Source of the DNA: Ornithodoros turicata
Taxonomy: Eukaryota; Arthropoda; Arachnida; Ixodida; Argasidae
Length of the DNA stretch: 64,000 nucleotides
NCBI RefSeq assembly: GCF_037126465.1
Contig: NC_088201.1
Span: forward strand, 23,916,550 to 23,980,549
Direction of reading: 5' to 3'
The translations under genes and the position numbers were made by a program. Shown here piece by piece: positions 23,663 to 35,178 of this stretch (positions are counted from its first letter, which is position 1; each line of letters begins with the position of its first letter). The notes below the pieces were generated by a model that saw nothing but the letters and a program-made list of their open reading frames with translations, was not told the origin of the DNA and ran no database searches.

Positions 23663-23920
23663 CTCCTCGGTAGCTCAGTCGGCAACGTGTTGGCTTGCTG
23701 AGCTCAAGATCGCGGGTTAAAACCCGGCCGAGGACGGTAGCAATGTGGGGGAGTTAAACATTGCTTCAAGCACCGTGTGTCGGAGGTTTCCGGCGTACGT
23801 CAAAAGAACCCCAGGTGAATGAAATTATCCACAGTCCTACCCTGCGACAGGTGCAACATGTCGCCATACTGCATAGGCAGACAAACCTTACGTGTAACAT
23901 CATGGCACCATTAAATTGGG
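23663..23920 (+). repeat. tRNA-derived SINE (family 2)
   Basis: A 71-base tRNA-like head (23664-23734) has an acceptor-stem pair TCCTCGG/CCGAGGA, an A-box TAGCTCAGTCGG and a B-box-like GGTTAAAACCC that departs from GGTTCGANTCC. A body follows with GTGTCGGAGGTTTCC, GTCAAAAGAACCCCAGGTGA, ACAAACCTTACGTGTAACAT and a short tail running into a G homopolymer. A minus-strand copy lies at 41312-41490. The head is probably not a working tRNA gene, because it continues directly into the SINE body and the anticodon stem pairs poorly. Confidence 0.8.
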
Positions 23921-24913
23921 GGGGGGGGGGTGAATCTCCATCTTCATTCTCCAAACCTTGCCCTTTGACTTTGTCAATCTTTGCCAGTCTTTGTCGATTT
24001 TTCCGTCATTTGAAGAAGCACCCACGAGGAAACCGACTTTATTATGTTCACAGTTCTGAAGAAACCTTATTCTGTTCAGGATCCAAGGTACTTGCTGTGT
24101 TAAGTGCATTGACGTTCATGGGGACTGGGATGGAACATAAGGGCGTGTTCTTGTTTCTACAATTATTACTCATGCGTTAGGAATTATAATTGATTGAACG
24201 CTGCATTTCATATTGGCGTCTGACGAACGTGCGATGAATTAACAGTTTCTTGTAGCCGGAGGAGGATCTTTGCGAATGTGTAAAATTGTCCTGCAACGGC
24301 AATCATAAACCATCCACAAGTATAGCGATTAATGATAATGACAATTGGTGGCTTTACGTCGCATACTGATGTTATAATGTTACAAATATGTTGTAAAAAT
24401 TATCCCCGTAGAGTGTGCAAAATTTCGTACCATTTCATACAATTTCATATAATTTTGAGGCATTAATCTCAGGCATCACCCCATGTCATAGTCACGATTT
24501 ATCTGTTGTTGTTGTCTCAGGATATTTTCATTTGCACATAGTTTGGTGCGAATCTGACATCATTTGTCAAACAGTGTATTATTGAGTTCCATACTTTCTG
24601 GTTCTCTTTTGTTGCTTGAGCCAGATCACCATTTGACATGGTTATTTCTGCTTGTTGACAGAATTTTAGGTAATGTTTCTCTTAATTAAAGTACCTACCA
24701 CCTCACCATTTTCCGCACGAGCAACCTCTTGGGGCGTTGTCCTCATTAATTTCAACGAATTATTATTTTTTTAATTATGAAAGATAAGTTCGGCACAATG
24801 ACAAGATCTGTTCCTTTCGTGCGTTGCCGCCGTTGTACGGGACCTAAAAGAGGTAGAGTTTGGAGGTATTTTTTATCGCTCTTACGGAAGAGCGCTTTCT
24901 CCCTTGCCCTTAA

Positions 24914-25980
24914 AGGAGCACTGAGATTACCCCCAATTTTTTTGCGTTTTTCGCTGCAACGTGTTCTGCAACGAATGAACTGAGCTTCCGCGAACTTAGA
25001 ACGATGAACGCAGGTGACCTACAGAGCGAGCGCGAGGCCTCTGTCCCGCACTCCTTTCAAAAATACTCTCCCTCTGAAAAAAAGCGCGTCGCAGACCGAG
25101 AGGACGTCTGACGTAATGTGATCCCCCTTGCACGTCATCCGTGACGTGCAGTGCCACAGCTCAAACATGCTGGTATAAACCACGTGTGAGCTGAAAAAAA
25201 ACACAAAAAAAAAACAAAAAAGCAAAAAAGGATCGTGGGCATTCTTCCCATCACTCGAGGATCATGTCGGCCACCCCCCCGTCCGCGGCTGCGGAAATTC
25301 GATAGATCTCTCCCTGTTTGTAAACAAATGACGTCATAGTGTTCGACAGCGCCACCAATTTGGTAGACTTGAAGTACGCTCGAAGCTAGGGGCGAACAAG
25401 GTTGCGCCCGAAAGCCACGGTCTTGAGGGGATGGACCTTTTTCACAACGGCCTATGCGCATGCGCATGACCTTGAGACGCCGGAGAGGGTTATCTCCGTC
25501 TTCACTAGATGGCGCAGTATGGGGACGACAGAAGTGGTGACCAGTGGGGAGACCGCACAAACGGCGCGAGCTCGTCGGTCCCACTCCGGAGTCCGGACCG
25601 GTTTTGGTCCTTTGTGCTACCCACGTGGATTTGTTTTGACGCATTCCGGGCGTGGTTCCCTGGAGAGCCGCTAGGATACGATGCGTATGTGAAAAAGGTC
25701 CATTACGATGGTCCCTGAAAAGGACGCGACCTTCGGTACTACTTTTCTTTCAACAGGAGGCAGCGAACAAGTGCCCATTCGTGGAACCCAACCCTCCCCT
25801 TCCGATTTGCTTCGGTTTCACTCTGTCTACCAACGTGATGATGACGTTTCTCGGGTAGAGGTCTATTGCGCAGCTATAATACACCGCAGAGCGGAAATAT
25901 TTTGCATTGCGACTCTTAGTGGACAGCGTGACAGATGAGACAGGGTTTCGAGCCATGTTAAATGTCACCTCATTGCTCCT
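24914..25980. mobile_element. TTAA-flanked element with AGGAGCACTGAG ends
   Basis: The left end TTAA|AGGAGCACTGAGATTAC faces the right end GTCACCTCATTGCTCCT|TTAA, so both termini abut TTAA (24910-24913 and 25981-25984). The interior is 1067 bases without a recognisable transposase. TTAA targets are typical of piggyBac-type transposition, but the terminal bases differ from canonical CCC ends, so superfamily is unproven. The same end style occurs at 56782-57171. A nested inverted repeat lies at 25431-25703. Confidence 0.75.
25431..25703. repeat. Inverted repeat nested in the TTAA element
   Basis: ATGGACCTTTTTCACA at the left is mirrored by TGTGAAAAAGGTCCAT at the right, with GCGCAT / ATGCGT continuing inward. 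It may be a separate MITE insertion or an internal stem of the host element. The open frames on both strands in this interval carry no domain motif. Confidence 0.7.
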
Positions 25981-25984
25981 TTAA

Positions 25985-28085
25985 ATGCGAAGGGCAAGGG
26001 GATGTGTGCTGCTTGCGCAGCGGCACTCGAGACGCATTCCCATCGCTTGTTCAAGCTAAGATGTGTATGGTGGAGCATTACCATCGAAGAGAATGATTTC
26101 GCCATGCAGTTTTAGCGCACTGCTTGTTTTAATAATTTGGCGTAGTCGAACGAGTACTTGGCTGCAATATGCCTTGTAGTTTGAGCCGGAAGGTAATCGA
26201 TGAGCTGCACACCATTCCCTGTCCGAAAAAAATGTTGCCGTGACACTTCCTGCAGGTACCGTCTCGAATTTTTTGAATGCCTGAGAATTCTGGCATTTCA
26301 GGTACATATTATTCCTTCCTTGCTCTTATACGGGGTCTCAGTGTTACATCTACGTTTCGCCCTCCATCCCACTTAGTCCTCTGTAAAAAGGGTTTTCAGG
26401 AGCATTCGTCCTGAATAACAGTTCATGGCCGAGTTCCACTCCATTCCATTTCATTTCAGACGTCAGCCGGAAGTGTTCTAACATGTCTTGGAATCCTGGA
26501 AGGCATGCAAACGCCGTCAATTCCATAGACGCCATCCCAGTGTATGCTGAAATGCTGGATATATACTTGAGAATAAGAGCGCTAAAACACAAGACGGAGG
26601 ACAGAACCACACACACACTACTATGGGCAAGTTATGTGTCGTTCGGTCCTTCGTCTTATGCTTTTTGAAACATGTAACAACATGCCCGTGACCAAGTTTT
26701 ATCAAGTTTGTTTGTTTGTTTCATCTAATCTAATCCCTTGAAGAAAGTCATGGAAGCCTGAGAAAGGCTAACTTTAAACTCAACAGAGACAGGTGCGTCT
26801 TCGACAAACATTTTGTCATGATTAATGAAGAGTCACGAAATAAGCGCATTGCCCTGTATCATAAAATTCTGTCCACAGTTAGCGCTGATTCTCTACATAT
26901 TAACTCCGCATTTAGAGGACACACACACCCAAAGAGGAAACGCTCCAACGGCCACATACACGGTTTTCAAAAGAAGAAAAGAAAAGAAAGGGCGTCAGAG
27001 AGAACGCCCTGAGGGTATCAGCACTGGAATCTAGCACCTCCAAACAAACGCTTTACGCAAGACAAGCGCATGGCTTAAATGTTTGTGCTTAATGGCCATA
27101 TGGCAGTCGCCATCATGGTGCCGCTCACGGATGAGAATGTGCACCTATTGCCGACCACTTAGCGCATGACTCGTCGTCGTCGCAGCGACTGTAAAGGACC
27201 CAAATATCCTTTTTAATTGAGCATTGGCGTCGCCACTTCGTTACAATGGTGCGCATAAGGCCGCAATTACTCTATGTTCTCTGGCAACGTTTGCCTGAAG
27301 CGTAGCAGACGCAATAGTCCTTCAGGTTTCCATAAGTACCTACAGTCGTTTGCAGAACTCACGTTCACCCCTACGCTTATTCAAAATGGGGGTCGCGGCT
27401 GAAGACGGCGCCATGACTCCAATTATAGATATCTCCTTTCCCGCACTGACGTGTGCGGGGGATAGTAGGCTTCCAGGCCCTAATGCGGGCCATCCGGAGA
27501 CGACGTGTTTCCCTTTGATTATGCACACGGCCCGTGATGTTGGGCTCCGCTGTGGCTAAGCGAGCAAGGTAATTAGGGCTTTCGCCGCCTTCTGTTTTGT
27601 GGTTATGCGAGGAATTATCCGGAAACCGACCGCCGGTCCCAAAGTGACCGAAATATATGTGTGCATGTGCTTTTTTTTCCTTCTTTTTAGGGAGGGGTGT
27701 AGAGGGGACGTAAAACTGCGATGAAACGAAAGGAACTTCCCATTCAGACAGACAAAATGGCTTTGCGCGCCACTGTATTTACAACACATTTAGGTAACCA
27801 CATGCAAGACAACGAAAGTATACACATGATGCTAACTTTCACCGGACAGGAATATGTCGAAGGAATATTGCAACTTCCCAACGTTTCCTAACGGAAAAAC
27901 AAGAACCTCATATATGTAAGGAAAACAAATTCGCGGAAAATATACGTAAATATAGCAGAGACGGTATTCGAATAAAAGAAGATACATAATTTCGAACTGC
28001 CTGTGTTCGAAATATCGCAGATATCTGACTTGACGTTTCAGCTTCAATAGAAAAAGAAAAAAAAAAAAAAAACAGGACGGCTACG
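25985..28085. other. Unannotated interval
   Basis: No transposon protein motif was seen. A stretch near 26575-26610 (GCGCTAAAACACAAGACGGAG GACAG) resembles retroelement-end wording but could not be placed. A pair of TTCGAAAT / ATTTCGAA words lies near 27990-28012. Confidence 0.3.
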
Positions 28086-28089
28086 ACTC

Positions 28090-28640
28090 GTGTAACGCGA
28101 AATTCAGCGTCAGCTGTGCGTGTGGTGAAATGCGGCCGGATGAGAGTGTGAAGACAAATTTATTTAAGCGTGATAAGTATTGATTTGTGGTCGCAGAAAT
28201 GGTTGGCGAGGTGAGTGGTGTCCTGAACGATGGCGGCTGTTCTGGAACACCAAGTCTATGCATGAGTCATGTCTAGTTGCGGGTTGGCGTATGTCGGTGC
28301 ACAGTCTAACATCCAGTTGTTCGGACAGATCACTTAGGAAAGTGCTGTGCTTGGCCAGTAAAAGGTCCATGTTGAAGTCTCTAACGACGACAAGCTTGTG
28401 CGTGCGGTAAGGCGCGAGTACGTACACGACAAAGTCGCGGACGCGTTCCGGCGCGGCGCAAGGCGAGAAGTAGCACCCAGCCACCACGGGCCCTGTGGGA
28501 AGCTGCACGGCACAAATTTCTCCGACGTCGTCTCCAGGAAGGGTGACTTCAAGTGGTGTTGCCAGTACTCCGGCACGCAGGCAAATGGCAACTGCGGCTG
28601 CTCGGTTGCCCTTGCCACTGCGACGCGCTGCGATTGCGTA
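28090..28640 (-). pseudogene. LINE endonuclease fragment
   Basis: Minus-strand frame 28508-28164 reads GPVVAGCYFSPCAAPERVRD, then VVVRDFNMDLL, where the conserved GDFN box has G replaced by R. It then reads TRHDSCIDLVF, matching the S-x-IDxxF box of apurinic-type LINE endonucleases. The upstream part continues in another frame (28618-28334), so at least one frameshift is present. Reverse transcriptase is absent. A Jockey/CR1-type origin is likely. Confidence 0.75.
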
Positions 28641-29089
28641 TTTTGTATTTTAGCCTTAGTATACGTGGACGTTGCTCAGGCACAAATACCTTGTTCTGTG
28701 TTAAGTATTTCCACTGAGCTTTGGCTATGACATAGTATCATGATTTTGTATATATTTAGTATTTGAGTGCTTCTCAAAGTATTTTGTGCATGTCTGCTTG
28801 CTTACGCGGATTTGGCCTGTTATCACCAGAGCGGACGGGGTGTAAGTAACCAGAAGTGTAAGTGCTAGAAGCCTGGAAAAGTTAGCATGTACCATACAAC
28901 AGATAAAATACACATTTCAACACCTATATTTATGTACTGGGACGAGATATATTGGGGGGGGGGGGTTGCTATTCAGCAGAAAACAAAAAAAGAAGAAAAG
29001 AAAAGATTAGGAAATAAATGATAAACTAACAAAAGCTGAAAGAAGGTTGAGATAGATTGAAGACAAACAATATTTAAAAAAAAAAAGAT

Positions 29090-30560
29090 GAGAGTAATTT
29101 GTATGAGGGTGGGGCAGTGACGAATCAGATGACAAGACTTGAGTTCACAGGCTGTCCATGAGAGCTGTGTCGCTGAGGAACATCAAAACTGCTTTGGTCA
29201 CAGTGTCGGATGTCGTACTGGGCCAAGCAGAGTGGCCAGGGAAAAGTCTGTGCTCCGCGGCTCGAGTATGCGTCGTCTGAACGTGACTCGAGGGGTGCCG
29301 AATCTGCGGCAGTCGAGGAGAAGATGTGAAATATCAGTTTCACAGCGCAAGTAGGGCATTTGGGCGAGTGAAGAAGACTCATTTTATAGAGAAGCAGAGA
29401 GGTCCTGGCGACATTAAGTCGTAGTTGGTGTAGAATAGACGTTTCTCGACGCGAGCAGTGGTGTGTGGCAACGAAATCCATCGACGGGTCGGTGGACCAG
29501 AGATGATCGTTCAATCGGACAGCGCCCTCTTGAAACTGTCGAGTGCCGCTGTGGCGGATTCGGCGTATCTGTAATCGACATGCTGAGGTCGAAAGTGGTA
29601 GTGAACAGTTATTGAAGATGACGTCCCCATGTGCCCGACGCCCTGGGGCGTCTGCGCGGGTGTTTCCGTGCAGGCCGGTGTTACTGTGTACTCATTGGAA
29701 ATACAGGCTATGACCCGAGGATAGAAGTCGGTTGTATGTTGCGATTATCATGGTGTCCAGGCCGCCGATGGTTCTGGTACAATAATTTGCCAGAACCTCT
29801 AGCGCCTCCTTATTGTTCGTGAACACAGTCCACGCTCCAGGCGCTGATCCCGCCATGTGGTTCAACGCGGTCAGTATGGCGAAGAGCTCCGACTCGGTAG
29901 ATGACGTTTCGTAGATGAAGTTTCTGCGCCACTTCAAGGTTTTCATGCAGGATGTAAAAGGCTGCTGTTTATCCGCCTTGAGAAACTGATCCTTCGGTGT
30001 ACACAGTGAGTCGTTCCGAGTAAGCTGAGCTGAGGTGCTCCAGAGGAAGTTGATGAACAACAGCGGGAGGTACAGAGCTTTTCTTCAGGAGACCAGGAAT
30101 GTGGTCACATACAGGAGGCCTGCAAAGAGTCCACACTGGCGGTGCATAGGGACGCACTGATGCTGTGGTGGGGAGGCACACTTTAAGGCGGTCAAGAGCT
30201 CTGCCAAAGCTAGAGTCCGGACAGTCGATACCGAGGAGCCGAAGATAAAGGTAGGGGTGCTGCGTGAGGTACCGCGCATAAATCCGGAGTGTTTCCACGT
30301 CCCGTAGGACGCCCGCTGGCGTTTTGCTCGCCTCAGCCAGGACAGAGTATGTCTGTGTCATTCTGGGTATACTCCCTAACAGACGCGGAGGCTTCGGGCC
30401 TGAATACTGAGAAGCTGACGCTCTCCGGATACGCTGAGGCCGTAGAGAATAGGCAGTCCGTACTGCAGTGTGCCCAGAATCAACGCTGTGTACACGTAAT
30501 GGAGGACTGCGCATGAAGGGCCCCACGACGATCCAGCAATGCAACGTAGAGCATTTACAA
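29090..30560 (-). pseudogene. I-clade LINE: RT end, RNase H and C-terminal region
   Basis: Reading down the minus strand, 30544-29969 holds the post-RT region (AEASKTPAGVLRDVETLRIY) and the start of RNase H (LTVYTEGSV, with D of YTDGS replaced by E). Frame 30060-29692 holds the RNase H middle (SSTESELFAILTALNHMAG, then VFTNNKEALEVLA, with N for the usual D). Frame 29514-29125 holds LHQLRLNVARTS and a broken knuckle beginning CPTCAV. Loss of two acidic catalytic positions plus frameshifts make it inactive. Confidence 0.85.
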
Positions 30561-30590
30561 AACCGCTTGTCTTGGTGGACTTTTTTTCAC

Positions 30591-30618
30591 GTGCCGTGCC
30601 GTGCCGTGCCGTGCCGTG
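30591..30618. repeat. (GTGCC)n microsatellite
   Basis: GTGCC repeats five times, then GTG. A short pentanucleotide array next to the 5' edge of the I-clade LINE fragment. Confidence 0.9.
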
Positions 30619-30734
30619 TTTAAGTACTGATTTGAGTACCTTTTGAAACTAGTGCTAAGTAGAGCATAAATATGGGAACGCATTACAAGGTATAGTTATA
30701 GTACGAAAGTATAGTAGTAGAATATCCTAACATA

Positions 30735-31828
30735 TAGATGGCATTTTTTGGCATTGTTATCATTTACATATTTTTTATTTAAAAAATAATGAGACATAAT
30801 GACATAGATACTGTTTGCACAAGTGGGTTATGCGGCCAGGCGGACATCCTGTCGGAAAGTGTGAGTAACTACTGGACGACTAATTATAAAAAATCATTAA
30901 TTAACTTATTAATTAGATATTTTCGGGGAACGCGAAATAGCAGAATTGCAGCCAGCCATTATTTAAATCTACCCCTCTTTTTTAAATATCGTGAAGCGAG
31001 CGCGTACTTTGAGATATAAATAGCGAAACTTTGGTGTGCTAATGAGTCGAAACCGAAATCACGCACTGCTCGAGCGCAAAAAGATGGAAAGTGCGTTCGC
31101 GTTGGAGGGCCACTGTCTCGCATGGAACTGATTGGAGTACTCTCTTAAAAATGATGGTGGTGGTGATGGTGAAAGGGCTCGAAAAATGAACTTCACCGCA
31201 TAGCATGTTCCTAGCCAACCATCATCACGAATGACATCGTTCTTTACCCTGATTTGCTGGAACGGTAGGCGTACGCAATTTTTGTGATACTTATGCAGTT
31301 CATAATTGTCAAAAAAATTGCGTACGCCTACCGTTTCCAGCAAATCAAGGAAGAGAGCGATGTCATTCGAGACTATGGTTGGTTAGGAGCGTGTTATGCG
31401 GCGAAGTTCTGTTTTAAGAGTGTAGGCGCTGATCTAATGACCAGATGGACCACTGTCCGGCCGAGATGAGCAGAAGCGATGTCGTTTCTGCGCTCGAGAA
31501 GCGCGTAGTTCTGGTTAGGCCTCATTTGCATAACAATGTTTGGCGATGTATATCTCAAAATACGTCATCGTTTCAGGATTTTTAAAAACGAGGTCGGATT
31601 CAAATAATGACTGCCTCCAATTCTGCTGTCTCGCATTTTCCCGCATCTAATTAGAAAGTTAATTAATGAATTGTAGGTAATTAGTCGTGCAGTCGTAGTT
31701 GCATGCGTTTTCCCACAGGACGACCGCCTGGCCGCGTAACCCGCCCACACACAAAAAAAAAAATGCATCAGTGCTGCTCTCACAGCTTTAAAAAAATGAA
31801 GTAAAGGACAAAAAAGAAACACCCGGTT
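30735..31828. mobile_element. MITE-A copy carrying a nested MITE-B
   Basis: The left arm (GGCCAGGCGGACATCCTGTC, TTAATTAACTTATTAATTAG, GCTAATGAGTCGAAACCG) is mirrored by the right arm (CCTCATTTGCATAACAATG, TCTAATTAGAAAGTTAATTA, CCGCCTGGCCGCG). The right terminus is a decayed AAACACCCGG. The arms are separated by the MITE-B at 31140-31422. The left terminus near 30735 is only approximate because its end sequence has diverged. Confidence 0.8.
31140..31422. mobile_element. MITE-B copy 1 (TA-flanked palindrome)
   Basis: CTCTCTTAAAAATGA ... AACTTCACCGCATAGCATG at the left, and GCGGCGAAGTTCTGTTTTAAGAGTG at the right. TA flanks lie at 31138-31139 and 31423-31424. An extra piece containing GGTGGTGGTGATGGTGAAAG sits in the left arm. 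The inner stem is GGTAGGCGTACGCAAT / ATTGCGTACGCCTACC. Confidence 0.88.
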
Positions 31829-31880
31829 TAATGAATGTACTGTACGCACCCGCTCAGGACTGGGAAATTAAAGGCCTTTA

Positions 31881-32095
31881 GGCACGGTTTCACTAACGCC
31901 AGTTAACACTTCAACCGAGATTAGACTACTCTAAACTTGGTGCTAATCGTCAAACCTGCGTTACCAACGGCTCTAAGTGACCTGTGACGTGAAATATCGC
32001 TATCTCGCATTGGTGAAACAGGGCTGACGATTAGCACCAAGTTTAGGGAAGTCTAATATCGGTTTAAGTGTTAACGGCGTTGGTGAAACCGGGCC
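31881..32095. mobile_element. Harbinger-like MITE with TTA target duplication
   Basis: A 215-base palindrome starts GGCACGGTTTCAC and ends GTGAAACCGGGCC, with TTA at 31878-31880 and again at 32096-32098. The inner arms share AGTTAACACTT / AAGTGTTAAC and AAACTTGGTGCTAATCGTC / GACGATTAGCACCAAGTTTA. Three-base TWA duplications are the hallmark of PIF/Harbinger elements. No transposase is encoded. Confidence 0.88.
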
Positions 32096-32273
32096 TTAGA
32101 AAATTCCAGAACATCAACAACGCATCTGTTACGGCAAACTCAACACTTTAATTGTAATTTCTACTGTAAGAGGCAGGGAGGTGGTTCTGCAGCAAAAGGG
32201 CGCGTGCGAGCTGGCGCATGGCAATAGGACTGGAAGAGTAACACGCGACAAGCAACAGAAGGAAAAGAAAGCG

Positions 32274-33004
32274 AAAAATCCTCTCGAAGAGAGATTGCAA
32301 CTACCAGGTGACTGATTACCTAAAAATTCATTAATTAACTCTTTAATTAGGGGCTCTCGGGCATAAGTGGGGTAGCAGAGTGGGCGACAATCCTCGTTGA
32401 AATCCATTCTATTTTCCTGAAACGAGCAGCTACGTTGAAGTATCCATAGCTGAATTTCGCTATGGAAATTAGCCGAAACCAAAGCCTGAGGGAGCGAATA
32501 TGACCTTCATCGTCGTAGGCTTATCTGGGCCGCAAAGGAGCAAGTACACTTGTACGTAAGGTGCGTCACCCTATGCCGCAAAGCAGTTGATCTGGCCAGC
32601 AGATCAGCACCGACTCCAATCATCTCCATCGCTCCAAAGCACGTGGCCCTCTGACGTGGAATGAGCGCTGTGCTCCCCGCACTCCTGAGGCGCACGGTTT
32701 CGGTTTCGGCTGAGTTACATAGCAATATTTGACGATGGTTATGTCAACGCATGTGCTCGTTCCAGGATTAAAAAAAAAAAAACAGAATGGTTTTCCGATT
32801 ATGTTGTCTCACTTTTCCCCGAAAGCCTCTAAATAAGGAGTTAATTAATGAATAAGGTGATTATTTATCATCCTGTAGTTACATACTCTGTTTGAGAGGA
32901 TGTCCTCCTGGCAGTACAACTCGACTGCAAAAACGGTTTCTGTGCTGCTCTCATAGCTTTAAAAAAAATCTGGTACAGATAAAAAGTAAAAAATAAACAC
33001 CCTG
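32274..33004. mobile_element. MITE-A copy, left end truncated
   Basis: The right terminus AAATAAACACCCTG is followed by TA, matching CAGGGTGTTTATTT. The arms mirror each other through TTAATTAACTCTTTAATTAG / CTAAATAAGGAGTTAATTAA and through TTAGCCGAAACCAAAGCC / GTTTCGGTTTCGGCTGAG. The outer left arm is missing beyond ATCCTCTCGAAGAGAG. The SINE at 33037 lies 32 bases beyond its right end. Confidence 0.8.
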
Positions 33005-33036
33005 TATTTCTTTCCTACATCATCAACACTACCACC

Positions 33037-33332
33037 AGCGGCATGGCTGAGTGGGCTAAGGCGTCCGCTCGTTGGTGGTAACCAAGGTCGTGCTATAGAC
33101 TGGGAGGTGGTGGGTTCGAATCCTCCCGCCGGCTGTGCTGTCTGAGCTTTTCCCTGGGCTTTCCGAAGACTTTCCAGACAAATGTCGGCACAGTTACCCC
33201 TGAAGTCGGCCCAGGACGCATACTAACCCCCCTGTGCCCCACTCCTTCCTGCTGTCCTCTCTCCATCTGTCCACATCTGTACGCCGCTCATAGCCACAGT
33301 TGCTTCGCGGCGCTAACACGCAATCAAAAAAA
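33037..33332 (+). mobile_element. SINE family 1, young copy with 18-bp target duplication
   Basis: The tRNA-like head contains an A-box TGGCTGAGTGGG (33044-33055) and a B-box GGTTCGAATCC (33113-33123) that matches the pol III consensus. The body follows, then a short A-rich tail (CAATCAAAAAAA). The flanks ATCATCAACACTACCACC at 33019-33036 and 33333-33350 are identical over 18 bases, a perfect target-site duplication of the kind left by LINE-mediated insertion. The head resembles a class II tRNA (Ser/Leu type). As it runs straight into the body it is not counted as a tRNA gene. Confidence 0.95.
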
Positions 33333-33350
33333 ATCATCAACACTACCACC

Positions 33351-34829
33351 TTCACAATTCTCGAAATGTCAAAAAATGACATGTCACATCCTAAATTTTG
33401 CGTAATGAACGAATACTATTTCCTTTTTGGTTGTGTGCTTCAAGTTGCCTGTTTTTAATTCAAAAAATGAGTGAGGAATTACCTTGTATTCCATTCAGTC
33501 AATACAAGCACCATAATTTAAACATACAATTTTACCCAGTTACGATTGAACTTTTGAAATGTTAGGTACGCAATATACCATCTTCCCATGGATGTGGCGA
33601 AAGTTGACTATATGTACTCTTTCTCATCAATTGGCACGAAAGAGCAACTTCTCACTTCCTGAGATAAATCTCAGATAAAGGAAACTGACAAAGATTTCCA
33701 GCAACAATACGGTCATGTTCAACGGAAGACCCCGACATTCGCAATGGACCAATTACATGGCATCCCCAGCACAAAGAGATAGAAAACAGAGCCTACCGTG
33801 TATACTACCAACTTGGGCTCAGACGCCCTGCATATACACCTGGACTCTCAGTAATTTGCTCCTTGCCAGTTTCAAAGGCAGAACCAGATAAGTTGCACCA
33901 GTACGTGTAGGGCATGAGACAAGACACACATCGATTAGTCTGCCTAACGACGCCCCGAAGCCTTACAATCGAGTTTAGAGGTGGACACTGTTCGCCTGCA
34001 AATGAATAGTTATGGTGCTCGTGACATCATCGTTTTTCTTAATTTGTGACTCGGGCAGAAAATCCAGGTCACACTATCTGGCGAATCTTCGCAATTAGTG
34101 TCTCGAGCAGCCACTTTGCATTGCCTCTATGGCTTCTCGCTTGACGCCTCGTAAAAACAGGTGTGCTGCAAACGCTAAACGACGTCCACGTCAAGAAAAG
34201 AATTTAGTCTGCTAGTTTCCGTTCGGAAAGGCGACCACAATGAAGCAAATGTGATGGATGTGGGCAGCCCTCTTGTATAGCTAAATCTAAATAGAGGAGC
34301 ATGTAACCTAATAATGAAAAAAAAAAAAAAGAAACCGAAGCTAAAAAGTCATAAGTTAAATTCAACACCGAGAAAGAAAATATTAAAACACAGGGCTGCT
34401 CGTCTGTCCGGCTGCACTGTCCACATCTGGTGAAAAAAACTGTCAGAAGATTTTTACATGGCTTGTGTGGGTGGAATTATATTGAAAACGGTAATTACAC
34501 AGAATGTACTGGATTTCTCGTTCTCTAAACAGACAGCTGCGATATGCGAAGGAGAATACGGAGGCGTTGGTCGCAGCTAGAGAACTTGCTACATCGCATT
34601 TGTGTCTTGCAGATTTAGATACAGCAGTATAGACGCCCGTTTGAATTCGTATACTTATACCTCCACGAAGGGAGACTGGCTAGGGCTATACGGAACGATG
34701 TAGAATCGATATATCTTTATGAGTAAGTATATGTAGTGACACAGCGGAATCGAACCATGCAAAATGAGTATAACCCTAACAGTAATTATATGTGGTGATA
34801 TGTGTGTAATGATACAGGGAGGATAAAAG
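33351..34829. other. Unannotated interval
   Basis: No coding motif, SINE or palindrome was recognised. AT-rich, apparently lower-copy DNA. Only short frames are present. Confidence 0.35.
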
Positions 34830-35165
34830 GAACCTCAGACGGAAGGAATGCAAGAAAGAGGTGACGTGCCAGGACAGAACAGAGCTAAACCAAACTAAAA
34901 CAGCTGGGATTGAGAGACAAACGCCATGATAACAAAGGCCACGGACCTATTCCACCGTTCCAAATGAATTGCTCCAAATGAGAGAACTCGTGTTAGTGAA
35001 GCAGTCCCCTATGCTGCGCAAAGGCGCAAATAAACAAGGCTGACAGAGATAAGCAGAAAGAAATTGCTCCACAGTCTCCTTATTCCCACAGTGTGTGCAC
35101 TCAGGGGAAGTGTATGTAGGGTATCTACGGTATCGTGCCTCTACGGGTATGAAAGTGTATCGGCG
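34830..35165 (-). pseudogene. LINE C-terminal knuckle fragment
   Basis: A minus-strand translation too short for a long frame reads RYTFIPVEARYRRYPTYTSP and then CTHCGNKETVEQFLSAYLCQ. The C-x2-C-x7 spacing matches the CCHC knuckle of the other LINE ends in the window, but the His is Gln and the last Cys is Tyr. It is probably a 5'-truncated LINE end. Confidence 0.55.
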
Positions 35166-35178
35166 GAGATAATATTGT

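Noticed and set aside
23664..23734. tRNA-like cloverleaf with matching acceptor stem
   Set aside because: The B-box is off consensus, the anticodon stem pairs poorly and the sequence is the head of a repeated SINE.
23761..24180. 139-codon plus-strand frame
   Set aside because: It reads through the SINE family 2 body and a G homopolymer.
25135..25644. 169-codon minus-strand frame and its plus-strand partners
   Set aside because: They lie within the TTAA-flanked element and its nested inverted repeat and contain low-complexity A/T runs; no domain is visible.
33041..33130. tRNA-like sequence with good A and B boxes
   Set aside because: It continues directly into a SINE body with an A-rich tail and an 18-bp target duplication, so it is a SINE head, not a tRNA gene.
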